DNA from: Arthrobotrys musiformis
Taxonomy: Eukaryota > Ascomycota > Orbiliomycetes > Orbiliales > Orbiliaceae
DNA: 64,000 bases
Assembly (NCBI GenBank): GCA_036971715.1
Contig: JAVHJL010000002.1
Span: 2,264,501-2,328,500, forward strand
Direction of reading: 5' to 3'
Under the pieces are notes generated by a model. That model did no database searches and was not told the DNA's origin. It saw nothing but the letters and a program-made list of their open reading frames with translations. Below are positions 22,692 through 35,493 of the stretch, piece after piece. Position 1 is the stretch's first letter, and every line of letters begins with the position of its first letter. The translations under genes and the position numbers were made by a program.

Positions 22692-25600
22692 CCACGAGGT
22701 CGTTTGATGGAGTCGCCAGCACTGCCATTGATATAGTATCTCTATACCTGTTGACGGTAAGTCGAAGTTTTATTTTGGCACTATCTTGTCGCAAAGCTGC
22801 TAAAGTTCAGTCCATTGAGGGGAAATGCTTCCCGAGGGTGCATAACCGCTGTTATAAGTCAATTATGGCAGATGGTATCATTGTATTGGTGGAGAGGAAC
22901 ATACTCTCGGTTTGAGTGCCTTATATGGAGGGATGTGTATTTTGCAAGGAATATAAATTTCTGATGTGGTGGATTTGGTGTTGACGCCCAAAACGGTGAG
23001 TCGGGTATAAGAATCGGATATAAGGATGGCCAGGCGGCGGTTAGGGATGAAGCTGTCTACAATTGACCAGGGCCAACAAGATAGGAAATGAACGAAACGC
23101 GCGGATGGCATCGCTTCCTCGCCAACGGGAGAGTCCCGAGGCCAATCTTATGTTTGTCATTCTTTCAAGGGAGTCTCGTTCAGCTCGATGAGGTCCCTGG
23201 TATTATTGCCTATGGATATTAATTAATGGGTCCGAGCCTGGTACGGTGGATGCACATACGAATCGAATGAATCGTATGCATTCCTAATGTATCGCGAACA
23301 TCGAACGAAACGTTCGAAACTAGTATCAGATACAGAGACGTAATTTTAATTAAGAGACAGGATTAAATCAAAAGAGAGAGCTCGTGAGAACTGGAACAAA
23401 GAAAGCAGGACTGTATGTACATGTACAGGCCTGCAGGGTCTAACAGGACTAAGAACTACTGGACCGGTGCCCCCATTGCATCGGATGGTCCTCACTTGCA
23501 TGAGCGGTGGGTAATCACGCACCACAGCTGCATTCCGCAAGCTAGTTAGTCGCCCCGTCCATCCAATGCGATATTACTCTCACATACTCCGTACTATCAA
23601 CAGATTGGATCAATCCAACTTGTTTACTCCTGGGCCGGGCACTAGTTGGTTGAGCACTTGCACAGTGCACTCGCTCCTCATGAACAGGGCCTCGTCGTCC
23701 GGACGTTCCCCCCCAGATCAGATGCGCGCAGGGGTCCTTTCCTAGCGGGCAAATGAAAGTGAGCGAGAAGTTCAAGCAATCCATACAAAGAACGCTAGCC
23801 TCTTTTCCATGCTTTGGGAGCAGTTCGGTTTTCAGTTCAGATCAGTTTTGGCCCAGTCCAGTTCTTCGAGACCGCAATTTTCTTTTTCGCAGGGCCTTCC
23901 CGCTCCTGCTGTTTTTCTTTCCTTTTCTTTCGCTTTGCCGTGCATTTCAACTGGTTTCTCCAATTCTAATCCTAATCCCTCCTGCGAGAATTGTTCTATC
24001 TATCATCTGTCCTCTTGTTTTGAAAATTTAATTTTTTTTTTCGTGCTTTCTCAATCTTTGCTTCCGTGATTTTTCCCACGGCGGTGAGGTTATTCGATCC
24101 CATTTGAATTCTTTCTTTTATAGATTACGCCCGTTACGATATCACTCCAGGCCAAATCTGTTACGCGGGAAACAGAACACCACACAAAAATCTTATCGAG
24201 AAAAACGGTGCATTCGCAAGCAGCAGGCATTCACTCGGCTCTCCGCGAAAGGATATCAAAAAAAGTCGACTCGGGCGGCCTTGCTTCCATTTCTCTGAAA
24301 CACGTCCACGACGAAAGAAAAAGAAGAAAAAGAAGAAGATAACCTGTCAAGTTTTCTTTCCATTCTATCTCCCGAGAAAAGAGGGGGGGAAGGGAAAAAA
24401 TTCTACAGATCTACTACGTATACCAGTTAATTCTTATTTTATTTTCTCGATTCCGAAGGCCTCCTACAATCGAACCCAGTCCATCCTTTCAGACCAGCCA
24501 GCCCAGTCCAGTCCGGTGGGGTTTTTCTTTTGTGAACTTTTTTATCGGTGTGAGATTCTCAATCCGAACGAACGAATTCGTTAGCGTGGGAGGTTCGGAC
24601 ACACATCCATCGAATGAGACAGGGCCTGCGAATCGACTCGGACGCCATTAATAACGGGATTCGATACCAGCACCAATACGCTCCGAATACCCAGAAACCG
24701 ACCCCTCTCCTTTCGACAAGAGATATATATACTTTAAGTAGTATATATAGCAGCAGCAGCAGCCACGGTGTCTACCACTGAGGAACCGTCGACGCGTCTT
24801 GGGACAGCTCTGACCTTCTCGACCGCGAGATTGAAGGGCAAGGTGGACTCCCTGATGGCTACGACGGCAGCAGCAACAGCGCCGATTCCTCCCAGTAAGT
24901 CCAGTCCCAGTGCTAGTTGTTTATAATACCAACCGTTCCATGAAATATGAAGCACTCGCACTAGCAATGGCCTCTTTGTTCTTCGGTAATTATCGCCGTC
25001 GTCTTGTCTTGTATTTCACTCATATTTGTGACCTGTCTTCCCCTCCAATCCCCAGGTCCCAATCCCAGCCCCAGTCCTAAATCCCAATATCCCAATCACA
25101 ATCCTTTCAACTGGCATGTCTCTGCTCCCATCTGTGGCTTGACCTGTTATCCTATGGTCGTGCCCTTTGCTGTCTTGGATGACGGTAGCAATGGTGTGGT
25201 GTGGCATGGTGGTGTATATGTGTGGTGGTGTGTATGAGCAAGCATTGAACTAGTCGGTTGGATTGGAAAAGAAAGTTGTGAAGCCAAAAATGGGTCCCCT
25301 TTTAGGTTTTTATCAATTTTTTCCCTTTCGCTCATTCGACGGCGGCGTTTCAGCGACGTTCCAACTGGTCGTTCGTAATAATGATATACTAGACGACCAG
25401 ACAGACAGACAGTACAGGACAGGGCAAAACAAGCACATGCACATACATACATCCACATATACAGTACGGAGTACTAGTTAGGTAATTAGTATACAAAGAA
25501 AGTGTGGCCTTGTTCTGTTCTTAGTGTTCCGTCCTGTCTGCGTTGCGTCTGTTGCTATTGCTGAGCATCTTCACGTTCCTTTTTTTTTTTTTTTTTTTTG

Positions 25601-26048
25601 TTTCTCGCTCTCACCCTCTTCCCACTCACGCTCCATCGCCATCATCTCTTTACCAAAGCCATCACCGTCCATCGGAATCCCTGCAGGCTTCATTACCGCT
25701 GTCCCAATCTTCCGTGTTTCTGTGTTTTGCCCTTCTGTTGCTGCTCTCCGTCCTCCAGTCGCCGGTTGGCTCGTCTTGACCGTTTTGGTATTCGACTGCT
25801 GCCACCGCTGGTTGAGAGGTGTTTGCAGCTGTGCGTATCACCAACACAGACCCGCAGCGTAGCCGTTCCTGTCCCGTTCCTTGTTCCGTCTTGACCTGTC
25901 TGTTCTGTTCGTTCCATCACCACGACGCCCGTTTTACCGTCCCAAATCTTGCACCAGACCAAACCACATCCCCAAAACACCGCAGAACACCAACCAGGAA
26001 CCAGTCCCAGCTAACCGACCGCGCTCTGGCGCCCGACCAACCCCAGCA
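22692..26048. other. 3.4-kb non-coding leader/promoter region, CT-rich
   Basis: No convincing gene across 3.4 kb. From about 23800 on, the + strand is rich in CT tracts (ttttcttt, cctctt), including a 20-base T run at 25580-25599, as in long fungal leaders. A short frame with an ATG at 24854 runs into a perfect GTAAGT donor at 24895, preceded by CAG repeats at about 24752. It may be an upstream exon or uORF of the next gene. The first bases after 22691 are the promoter of the minus-strand PPR-like gene. Confidence 0.45.
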
Positions 26049-28725
26049 ATGAACGGACTAGGCCATCCCCCGTTGCCTTCATCATCATCGTCGGCATCGG
26101 CATCGGCGCCTATGATGACCCCCGCCACGACCACGGCCGCTACCACGTCCTCTCTCATCTCAAATAAGGCCATCGCTAACACCACCGCTTCCACGCTTGT
26201 CGCGAATTCGCCGTTCCAATCAGCTTCAGCTTCCTCTGTCGCTCCCACAAAGCAGCAATTTGCACCATCTTCGTCATCATCAACCGTCGTCCTCCACCCT
26301 CATACCAATCAAAATATCAACAATGCCAGCAATGCGAGAATAGACCCTTCCGCCGTGCCGGCTTCTACCGTTATCAACGGTGCCCTCCCAACCCACCATC
26401 CTCAACATGACACGACTGCCATCATTGGGAAGAGAAAACGCGCTGATAGCAGTCCCGTCAAGGAACCACAAAACGTGACCACAATCCCACCAGCACAGAA
26501 ACAGCAGATCCTAGCTGATTTTAGGAAAGCAATTCTTTCTTCACTGACACAGTATGTTCTCTGCTTGCTGAAAACCCACACGCCATTTGCCATATGTCAT
26601 ATGCCATGGTAGTCCCTGTTGCTGATTTCGAACTTCCTGACTTGTTAGACACGATGCCGGATTGTCGCTGCTTGACAAACCTGTCTCGCCGGAACCTAGT
26701 TCCCACGAAGCCAAAAAGTTCAAATCGCCTAACCCTGATGGCCTGCAGACTCTCCGACAGAGGCTCATGTCGGATTCCTTTTACCAGTCGTTGGGTGCCC
26801 TAAGCCAGGACGTCGATCGGGTAGCCAATGAGGCCTTGGAAGCCCTAGGGCATCGAACGGATATTGCGCCCGAGGACGAGATGAGGGATGACGATGTCCA
26901 CATAAAAACTGAATCTAGGGACCCATCCGAAAGGATCAGGAGGTTCAAGCAAGCTGCACAAACTTTCATCACTCAAACATTGACCCGTCACCCGTATCTA
27001 AACATTCCCGACGACCGAAAATCACCAGACCTCACCATCCCAGACGACATCTCCCTCGACCAATTCCATCAACCACCCAGCTACAAAACTGCTATCATAG
27101 TCAAAAGCGGGAATAAGAGCTATTACCAAATGGTTACTCCGGAAACACCAAAGTCTGCGATGTCTAAGCGAAACCAAGACGATATGGATCTCGATGAGGA
27201 GTCGGACGAGCTTCTGCAGTCTGACCTTCCCCCCCAGGCCGAAATCGTCAAAATCTACCAAGGTACTCCACAAGGGGCGGTCCGAACCCTTAAGGAAGCG
27301 TTCCCAACCTTTGAGAGCAACCAAACTGGCCGTCAGGATAAAAAGTCACCCGAAAGAAAATTCCAAAACAAGGGACTGGAGGCCCCAGAATGGATTTATT
27401 ATGGCAATTTCATGTCATTCGCCCCCACCCATGACCAAGGCAGATCTACTATGTCTGTCCACACTAAGAGTCAACATTGGTTTGCCTTGCATGGAGAGAA
27501 AGAGCTGGCTAGGATCCGGTCTGGCGGGAATGACGAAGCAGATGAAGAAGCTGAATTTAAAGAGCTTGCCGAAAAATACGAACCAATCCCGATTGATCCT
27601 GCCCTGTTCGAGAACGAATCAGAGAGTGATAAGGCCCTCAGGGAGATCAGTGATATCCTCTCAGAACTTCGTTTGAAGCAAGAAAGCCGTCTTTCTAAGC
27701 ACAACAACCCCAGGTCGGCTTCGAAACCCGATCGCTTGGAGACCGAAGTTTATCGACAATCACTAGAAAAACTCGCCACACTTGTCGGCAAACTAGAACC
27801 TGGTGTTTACGATGAATTAGAGAGGATCCTCGATTTGGTTCCTGACTCGGAATTTATCACCATCAATATCCCCCCCATGCAAGGGGCACTCCCGGATACC
27901 ACCAAAGTAGCTCCTCCACCTGTCCAACAACCTCCATCTCAATACACAACTACTAGAGTTAGTTATCATCAAGGAGGGGAGGGCATGTTCACTCCGTCGG
28001 CACGTGTCGTTCCCAACCGTCCCCAAGGGCACAATCAGTACACGAATCGCACAAATAGCTTCAGTCAGCAGCCCTACCCCCAGACCCCAGTGAACCGCCC
28101 ACCATATGGGCCAAATACCGGATTCTATCCTCAGCAAGGCCCATACACACAACCACGCCCACCTATTCCAGTCACGCCACAGCAATACGCCGCTGGACAC
28201 TATACGAATAGCCCTTTCTCGAGAAACGCTACGGCGACCGTCCCCAGAATGCCGTCTTCTGGTGCCCATCCAGGTTTTGCTCAGCAATCAAACCCTTCTA
28301 CTCCGTTCCAGGCCACTATCCGCCAAACTAGCTTCATCACTCAGGGAACGGGCCCAGCCCAGGTTCAAACCGGAAGAAGGGTCTCGCTTGCCCCTCAGCA
28401 ACCTCAAACCCCAGTTCGTCCGCCATCCGGGCAGGGCCAGGCCTTTGCGCCTTACACTCCCGGTCACAACCAACACACCTTTACGGCACATCAGACCCAA
28501 CAACAGATTCTTCGCGTTCAGCAAAACCAACAACCACCACCACAGTATCCCCATACTCCAGGCCAGCAGCAGCAGCAGCAGCAGTTTGCGTACAATCAAC
28601 AAGTCCGGCAGATGCAACCGGGCCAGCAAAGGGCATCATATCCTAATGGCGGCTATCCACAGAGCCCTCAGGTCCGAGTCATTCAAACACAACCTGGCCA
28701 GCCTCATCAGCCGCCAAGGCAGTGA
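26049..28725 (+). CDS. Q/P-rich, probably nuclear protein of unknown function
   Basis: Two exons, 26049-26551 and 26649-28725 (97-nt intron, GTATGT...TTGTTAG), give 859 residues. The N-terminus is Ser/Ala/Thr-rich and low complexity. GKRKRADSSPVKEP (about 125-140) is a likely nuclear localisation signal. The middle (about 150-600) looks folded: a helical block DFRKAILSSLTQ after splicing, SYKTAIIVKSGNKSYYQMVT, IVKIYQGTPQGAVRTLKEAF and EAPEWIYYGNFMSFAPTHDQ. The last about 230 residues are Gln/Pro-rich with a poly-Gln run. The architecture recalls fungal transcription or chromatin-complex subunits, but no named family was recognised. The reading frame also stays open upstream of 26049 for about 170 bases, so the start could be earlier if an upstream exon exists. 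Confidence 0.75.
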
Positions 28726-30046
28726 TTTAGGTTGCTCAGTCTTATTTCGAACGACATGAACGTCCTCAGTTGGGCCCGACAGCTTGCCCCCCTTTTCGAT
28801 TTTTTTTTTTTTTGAAAGATAGGTTTAAATCCTAGACGCGAACCATGATTCTTTGTTTCCTCAGCTTTCTGTTACTTGTTATCTCCGCGTTTACGTGTCA
28901 CCTCGTCAACGGATCTGTCTTCTTTTTTTCATCTTTTCCTTTTTTTTTTTTTTTTTTTTTTTCAAATTCGGAGTTCAACAGGACAATCTGCTTTAAAGTC
29001 CTCTTACCCGCAATTATCGACGATGCACCTGCTTTCTCCTTTACACTTTTAACCTTCTCATGTCAAATATATGGCCCTGGTAATAACTTTTAGTTCCTAT
29101 TTTTCTATTTTTTTTGATTGCTCCTTTCGGTTCCTTCCTCCTCTTTCCCCCCATCCCTCGCCCTTCGCCCCGCTACAGGACGCGCATGCGCATCCTCCCT
29201 CATAAGTTTACAGAATGAAAAGAAGGACCCTTCCATCCGAATCTGTTTTCAGTATCCAAAAGTCCATCGGTTTCCTTCCTACTTTCCTGCTTCTTCGAAG
29301 CTTCGCATTCCTGAAAATCCTTCGATTTAGATATAGGTTGGGTGAAAACGGGACCCATCCTCCTTTGTATTATTTCTCTCCGCACGTATAGAATCCTACA
29401 TGTACGGATGGGCAGCGGGAGGGTTAAGGGCACAGTGGTGTCAATCTTCTCTTTGAAGCGGCTTTAGCCTTTTCTCCAGGCCCTTTTTATGCTCTTTCTT
29501 CTTTTTCTTTTTATTCTTAAAAAATGGGATAGACTCCAGCTTTCTCGTGAATAGGAGGAGACAGCTGGCTGTAATTAATACCAAAACTACAATCAGATAC
29601 ATTATTCTTTACTTTAAATTTGTCGTCTTCTCTGTTCTTTTCTTAGAACATTTTTTTTCCCCTGTGTAGCTTAGACGTGCACGCGTGTCACAGCGGTATC
29701 GATGCCGTTGTATTACTGCCCAGGTATTGGCGTGTGTGTCGCATTCCCAAGGCCGTGGTTTTGACGACCTGCCGTTTTTAACCTTCTTTCGTTTTATTTT
29801 ATTTTTTTTCCCTGCGCAGCTGATACATCTATTTCGAACATCCGCATGCATTGAGTGCATGGGGTGACAATCGGGCGGCTCCGGCAATACACAAAGAATT
29901 AATACTCACCGGCGCTGGTCGACTCTACTTACTATAAAACAAAAGATACCCCGGAAATTCTGCTTCAAAAGAATCAATTCTAGATCTTCAAAGTTTGAAC
30001 TTTTAACCATACCAAACAATAACATCATTCCCCTTGGACCTCGAAA
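28726..30046. other. intergenic with long T runs
   Basis: About 1.3 kb. T runs lie at 28800-28813 and 28940-28962 (23 T). No supportable gene is seen on either strand. It probably holds the 3' UTR of the preceding gene and the promoter of the phosphoglucomutase gene. Confidence 0.45.
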
Positions 30047-32353
30047 ATGTCGGAGAATGCAGGCAAGACCATTCAGCAGCTTGTGAAAGAGTGGTTGGAG
30101 CTGGACCAGGTACGTCATCGATGCATTGCATTTGTTCCCCGGTTCTTAGCTGGTTTTTTTTACATTGAGGGTACGGAGGAGCTAAGAAATGGGTGTAGAA
30201 TGAAGCTACGAGGAAAGAAATACAAGATCTGTCGGATAATGAGGATTACGATGAGCTTGAAAAGAGGCTGCGGACCCGTAAGATGGCTCCCTCCCGTGCA
30301 TGACAATGACGTCCCTCCGATCTGCCGCACACACTAGCATGCCCGACGCATGGTGCGAAAGGGCATCGGTGTTTCGAAATACCACATTTTCAACGCATAT
30401 TAAACGGAGATTCTTGCGATGGATAATTCGATTCGCAAGACAGTCGTCTAGCCTCTTTGCGGTATATTAGATAATTCTCTAACCATGGTTTTTATATACC
30501 AGGAATCGCCTTCGGCACCGCCGGCCTCCGTTCATCAATGCAAGCCGGCTTCGCCCATCTAAACCCCCTAACCATAATCCAAGCCTCCCAAGGCCTAGCA
30601 TCCTACCTCCTCGCCTCGGTCCCACAAACCACCCCCACCCCGCAACTAAGCGTAATAATCGGCCACGACCACCGTCACAACTCCTCCCACTTCGCCAGAT
30701 TAACTGCAACAGCCTTCATCCTGAAGGGTATCAAAGTATACTTCCTGGAAGATCTGGTACACACACCTCTCGTCCCCTTTGGGCTCAATTTACTCGGTGC
30801 GAATGCGGGTGTTATGATCACTGCGTCGCATAACCCGGCGAAGGATAATGGATATAAAGTATATTGGGGCAATGGGTGTCAGATTATTCCTCCGGTTGAT
30901 GCGGGGATTGCGGCTGCTATTGGGGAGAATTTGATACCGTTGGAGGGGGCGTGGGATAGCACTGTTTTGGATAAGGAGGAGGGGCATTTGATGGAGAAGG
31001 TTAAGAGGAAAGTTGAGGAAGCTTATTTTGAGAAGGTTAAGGGGTTGGTTGACGGGATGGGTGTTGAAGGCAAGGAGCAGGTGAAGTTTGTGTATACGCC
31101 TATGCATGGTGTTGGGTTGGAGGCCGCGAAGCAGGTGGTGAAGATTTTGGGGGCTGAAGAGAACTTTGTCGTTGTTGAGGAGCAGGCTAAGTTAGTTTCT
31201 CTTGTATGATTGTCGTGGAGGAGTATGGGTGTGCTGACTAGGTGTGCCGAAGGCCTGATCCGGATTTCCCGACTGTCAAGTTCCCGAACCCTGAAGAGAA
31301 GGGAGCGTTGGACCTTGCTATGGCTACGGCGGATAGGAATGGTATTACCATTGTCCTCGCAAACGATCCTGATGCGGATAGATTTGCTGCTGCCGAGAAA
31401 GTTGAGTAAGTATTCTCGCAGGGCCCCTCATTCTCCGTCTTCTATTAGGAAATCTAATTTCAAAATGTACAGCGGGAAATGGCAAATCCTCTCCGGGAAC
31501 CAGCTCGGCGTCCTCTTCGCCTCTCACATGATCTCAACATCTTCCCTCCCTCTCTCAAAGATTGCCCTTCTATCCTCGGCGGTATCGACCCAAATGCTAG
31601 CAGCAATGGGCCAAATCGACGGTTTCCACCACGAAGAAACTCTCACGGGGTTCAAATGGCTCGGCAACGTCGCACAACAGATCACAGCCCGGGGCGAGCA
31701 CACAGCAATCTACGCCTTCGAAGAAGCGATTGGGTATATGTTCTCAGACGTCGTGCATGATAAAGACGGAATCGCCGCTCTGAGTGTTTTCATCACCATG
31801 TTGAGAAAATGGTCATCCGAGGGGACTACCCCTGCTGGAAAACTTCGGGAGTTGTACGAAAAATATGGATTTTTTGAGAGTTGTAATGGATATGCCGTTT
31901 CCCCTAGCCCGGATGTTACGAGGCAGGTGTTCGATGGGATTAGGAAGTTGGGAGAAGGGAGTGGGAAGAAGTTTCCTGGAAGTCTGGGGGGTAGGGAGAT
32001 TTCATATTGGAGGGATTTGACGGAAGGGTATGATAGTGCTACTAGTAATGGGGTACCGGTTTTGCCGGTGGATAGGAGCAGTCAGATGATTACTGTGGGC
32101 ATGGATGGTGTTCGGTTTACGATTCGAGGGAGTGGAACTGAGCCGAAGATCAAATGTGAGTTCCTTTTTTCCCAGCTGCCTATTCTTTTCTTAAGATTTA
32201 TCTATATTGGTTTGGGATACTAATGGTGTTTACATAGATTATGTTGAGGCGAAAGCTTCCGGGAAGGAGGAAGCTGCCAAGGCTGCGAAGGAAGTAGCGG
32301 ATGCAATTGTTAGGGAGTGGTTTAAACCTGAAGTCCACGGACTTATTGTTTGA
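30047..32353 (+). CDS. phosphoglucomutase/phosphoribomutase (PGM2-type alpha-D-phosphohexomutase)
   Basis: Six exons: 30047-30109, 30199-30277, 30503-31190, 31253-31405, 31473-32155 and 32238-32353, giving 593 residues, normal for the family. Signatures: IAFGTAGLRSSMQAG (N-terminal phosphate loop), GVMITASHNPAKDNGYK (catalytic phosphoserine loop), ANDPDADR (Mg2+ site), FEEAIGYMF (sugar loop, a variant of GEESIG) and RGSGTEPKIK (phosphate-binding loop). The EEAIG variant and the length match the PGM2/yeast Prm15 group. That group interconverts ribose-1-P and ribose-5-P and also glucose-1-P and glucose-6-P in the cytosol. Without all five introns the frame breaks between these motifs. It is convergent with the enoyl-CoA hydratase gene, 168 bases apart. 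Confidence 0.95.
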
Positions 32354-32521
32354 TAGGGTTGGGGGTTCTATTAAAGGGCTGATCGGATATAATAATCCTT
32401 CAAAATAGACTTAGATACGAAACACCGCTTCCTACTACAGAAGCTTTGAGCTTGGCCTCAGTGATTATATAAATTTGTCTATCACAAAATTATCGTACAA
32501 ACCATATACCCCCTACAAGCC

Positions 32522-33518
32522 TTACCTCCCCTTAAAAACCGGCTTCCTCTTCTCGGCGAAGGCTTTCAACGCCTCGTACTTATCCTCACTCTCAATAACC
32601 CCGCCATAAGCCAAACCCTCAACATCCAACCCCCCATCCAACCCAACTTTAACCGCCCTCTTCGCCGCGACAATCGCCAAGGGCCCACCCTCACATATCC
32701 TCTTCGCAAGCTCCACACCTTCCTCATTCACATCCTTCCCTTCCTCCGTAACTCTATCCACAAGACCCCAATTCAACGCCTCAACGGCGCCCACCCTCCT
32801 CCCCGTGAGCACCATATCCAAGGCTCTACTCCTACTGATGATTTGAGAAATCCTGCGGGTGCCGCCGGCGCCGGGGATGATTCCTAGTCTGGTCTCCGGG
32901 AGGGAGAGTTGGGCTGATGGGGTTGTTATTCGCAGGTCTGTTGAGAGGGCTAATTCGAGCCCGCCGCCGTGGGCGTGGGTTGGGATGCAGGATATTGTGG
33001 GGATTAGGAGGTTGGAGAGGGTTGTGAAGGTTGTGTTTAGAGTGTGGAGGAAGGTTGTGGTTTGTGCTGGGGTGAAGGTTTTACGTTCCTGGTTTTTTAA
33101 ATTTAGAGTTAGTGCGTTGTAGATGTTGTATTTTTTGGAGGTTAATGGGATATAAAATAGCTATAAAACAAGGAGAGAAGGAGGGAGATACCTTCAAATC
33201 GGCCCCGGCGCAGAAAACACCACCGACGCCAGACTCACTGGAGCCGATTACCAAAGCTCTAGTTTCCCCCTTTCCGGCTTCGGCTGCAATTGAATCGATT
33301 TCATCACGGAAAGCCCGTAGGAGGTCCCAGCTTAGGGCATTTTTGGCAGTTGGTCGGTTAAGCAGCAGGACTCGGATGGAGCCGAGGTGCGGGGCCGGGA
33401 CGGATTGGGAGAGGATGAGGGATTCCGCTGATGAGGATGGAGGGGTTGTGGAGTAGAGACGGATTGCTGGGGACCTTAGCGGTCGTAGACGGGTTATTGT
33501 ACAGCGGAGCGAGGCCAT
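32522..33518 (-). CDS. mitochondrial enoyl-CoA hydratase/isomerase (AUH-type)
   Basis: Two exons on the minus strand, 33518-33192 and 33088-32522 (intron GTATCT...CCAG), give 297 residues. The N-terminus LRCTITRLRPLRSPAIRLYS is a mitochondrial presequence. The crotonase fold is shown by FCAGADLK (oxyanion loop), HAHGGGLELALSTDLRI and PETRLGIIPGAGGTRR. The latter two carry the two conserved active-site Glu residues. LNRPTAKNALS marks the N-terminal core. This subgroup includes AUH, methylglutaconyl-CoA hydratase of leucine breakdown; other short-chain enoyl-CoA hydratases are possible. The end KRKPVFKGR is also typical. The start is the ATG at 33518 because the presequence begins there; the frame is open further upstream without similarity. 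Confidence 0.92.
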
Positions 33519-34415
33519 TTTATATGTATTAAGTGAAGTGAGGATTAGGGAGGTTATGGTACTGGATTCAATCGAAGGGGATGGATGGATATGATATTGT
33601 GTATCGCGCCGCGCATATGGAAATCTGGGGAACTTCGAGCTTGTGTGCGGCTTGCATCGGTTTACGGAAACCAACAACTTGCAACGCGGGCAAGTCGGAG
33701 GTACACCGACGATTCGATTACCTATTAATATTTAAGTACTTAATTAATACTGAATCATGAATTAACATGCCAACGAGCTCAGGGTCCGAGCTTTAAACGT
33801 GCCGAAGCCCCCCGTATTGCATTCCCAGTCTCGATTGCATTGCGTTACGTCACAAGTATGCACGCAGACTTGCTATTACCGGTATATTAATATTATCGTG
33901 CGGCCATGTGGTACCATATTAGCCCATTGCATATCGGGTTCAAAAGTTTCTGAGGAATGATATTTGAATTGTTGTAATCTGTAACTTACTATCGTTACCC
34001 AGGTACTTAAGTAAGTAGTTTATAGTTTATCGATGTTTAAAACCCATCGTTGTATTTATATAGGATATTTTAACGTACGTAGGAGAGTATGCTAGTGAAA
34101 GATATCAGTCGTAGATCTGTAGATGGTTGTACCGGTATATATAAATATGCAGATATATATATTCATGATATGCATAATCGGACCGTCTCGCACTGGCACT
34201 TAAATACTCTAAAAACATATCCGAGACCCAATATTAATGCGTATATATTAATTCTCCATATTTATTCAAGTATACGTATATATAGCAGTCCCGGGCAGGT
34301 ATAAATACCAGATGGACATCCAATTGCAACGTAATTATTCCAACTCCTCCCAACTCCAAACACAAGGCAAGTCCAGCCTTATTATATCTCCGCTGTTCCA
34401 AAAATCAAAAACACG
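33519..34415. other. AT-rich intergenic region
   Basis: About 0.9 kb. From about 33720 to 34310 it is strongly AT-rich with many TATA steps (tatatataaat, atatatatatt). No gene is supportable. The composition could reflect old repeat-induced point mutation, but no repeat copy is present here to compare. Confidence 0.4.
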
Positions 34416-35049
34416 ATGTCGACCTCGGAATCAGCTAACTTTCGAGCCTCGGAAGAGCCTAAATCAAACCCAGCGGTTCAATGCAACTGAGAATCCACAT
34501 AGAAGCGCCCTCAGGGAATTCACTCATACCACCGAGAAGGGTTCATTCGCGGCCGAGTAGCTCCGGTAGCTAACCAAAGCACTGCTACCTCCCGAAAGAA
34601 AAATAACTTCGAAAACCCGTGATACTATACGGGTGGCCGGTCCACTGGAAGGGTTCGCAATTTTCATACTTAATTGCATCGCCACATTCGGGAAAACGCC
34701 ATGGGCGGAATTCAAGACGAACGCCATATTCTTTGGGTAGCGGCGCGGTGATCGCAAGCGTCGGGTATTTTCTCCAGCGGATAAGGAAAACGCTGATCCC
34801 GGAATTCGATCGCGACATATTTTTAATTTTGGAGCCTTTTAACTCCGTGAGTGGGCTATTGGTTGCCGGGTTTATCAACCTGGTGATCGCATTTGTGAGT
34901 TTGATACGACATAAGGAGATCAAGATATTGATGTGAGTTGTAGAACTAACAAATGGTTCCCATATTCTATCTTTATCTGCTTCCAAAGAGATACTAACGA
35001 GATACCTATAGGTATTTAGATATGCTGTCAGATGGATGCAACGCTTAGA
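34416..35049 (+). pseudogene. apparently frameshifted small membrane-protein gene
   Basis: Pieces of one protein lie in different frames. An ATG exon at 34416-34475 (MSTSESANFRASEEPKSNPA) may splice to about 34569, where KALLPPERKITSKTRDTIR runs into a membrane segment, EGFAIFILNCIATFGK. That frame stops at 34738-34740 (TAG). The +1 frame continues at once with SGAVIASVGYFLQRIRKTL and a second membrane segment, LLVAGFINLVIAFVSLI. It then reaches a perfect GTGAGT donor at 34935, a TACTAAC branch and a CTATAG acceptor at 35010-35011, and stops at 35049. A one-base shift near 34736 would explain the break. It could be a pseudogene, a sequencing error or an unusual intron. The product is not recognised. 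Confidence 0.3.
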
Positions 35050-35493
35050 TGGTCAACCGACGCTCATAGAGCTATTGTTTAAAAGCATCTCAGCACACAG
35101 CTAGCGCCTTGGGAAGCTACCTTGGAGCAGAAAGGCCTTTTACAGATGGACGTACTTTCTGACGTTGCACGTTGAGAGCCATAGATCTTCGGAGTGCAGC
35201 ATGGAACACCCTGGCTCTAAGTTGAAAGTGCTTAAGTTCGCACATGTCGGCGTTTGTTATTATCTGACGGTTTTATGATTTGTCTGGTACCCAGCCCATT
35301 CTGTATAATAAAGAATGTCAGAATTCGTCTATGTGATGAAGCTAGTCTTAGAGCTGCCTATTGGACTCTAAAAAAACGCCATTTAAAGTCCTCTTGAAAC
35401 GCCTTAAAATGCTTGAAACAACAGGAATAAGAATAGAGAGAAAAAAGAAGGCTGGCTTGATAAAAAATATCACTAAGAGCTAACAACATCCCA
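35050..35493. other. 3' spacer before APC1
   Basis: About 440 bases with no gene seen. It includes A-rich sequence that probably belongs to the APC1 3' UTR on the minus strand. Confidence 0.45.

Noticed and set aside
25580..25599. 20-base T run (also 28940-28962)
   Set aside because: Simple homopolymers common in fungal UTRs and promoters; no specific meaning seen.
28564..28586. CAG repeat in the Q-rich protein gene
   Set aside because: Codes for a poly-Gln run within a normal Gln/Pro-rich tail; not a separate element.
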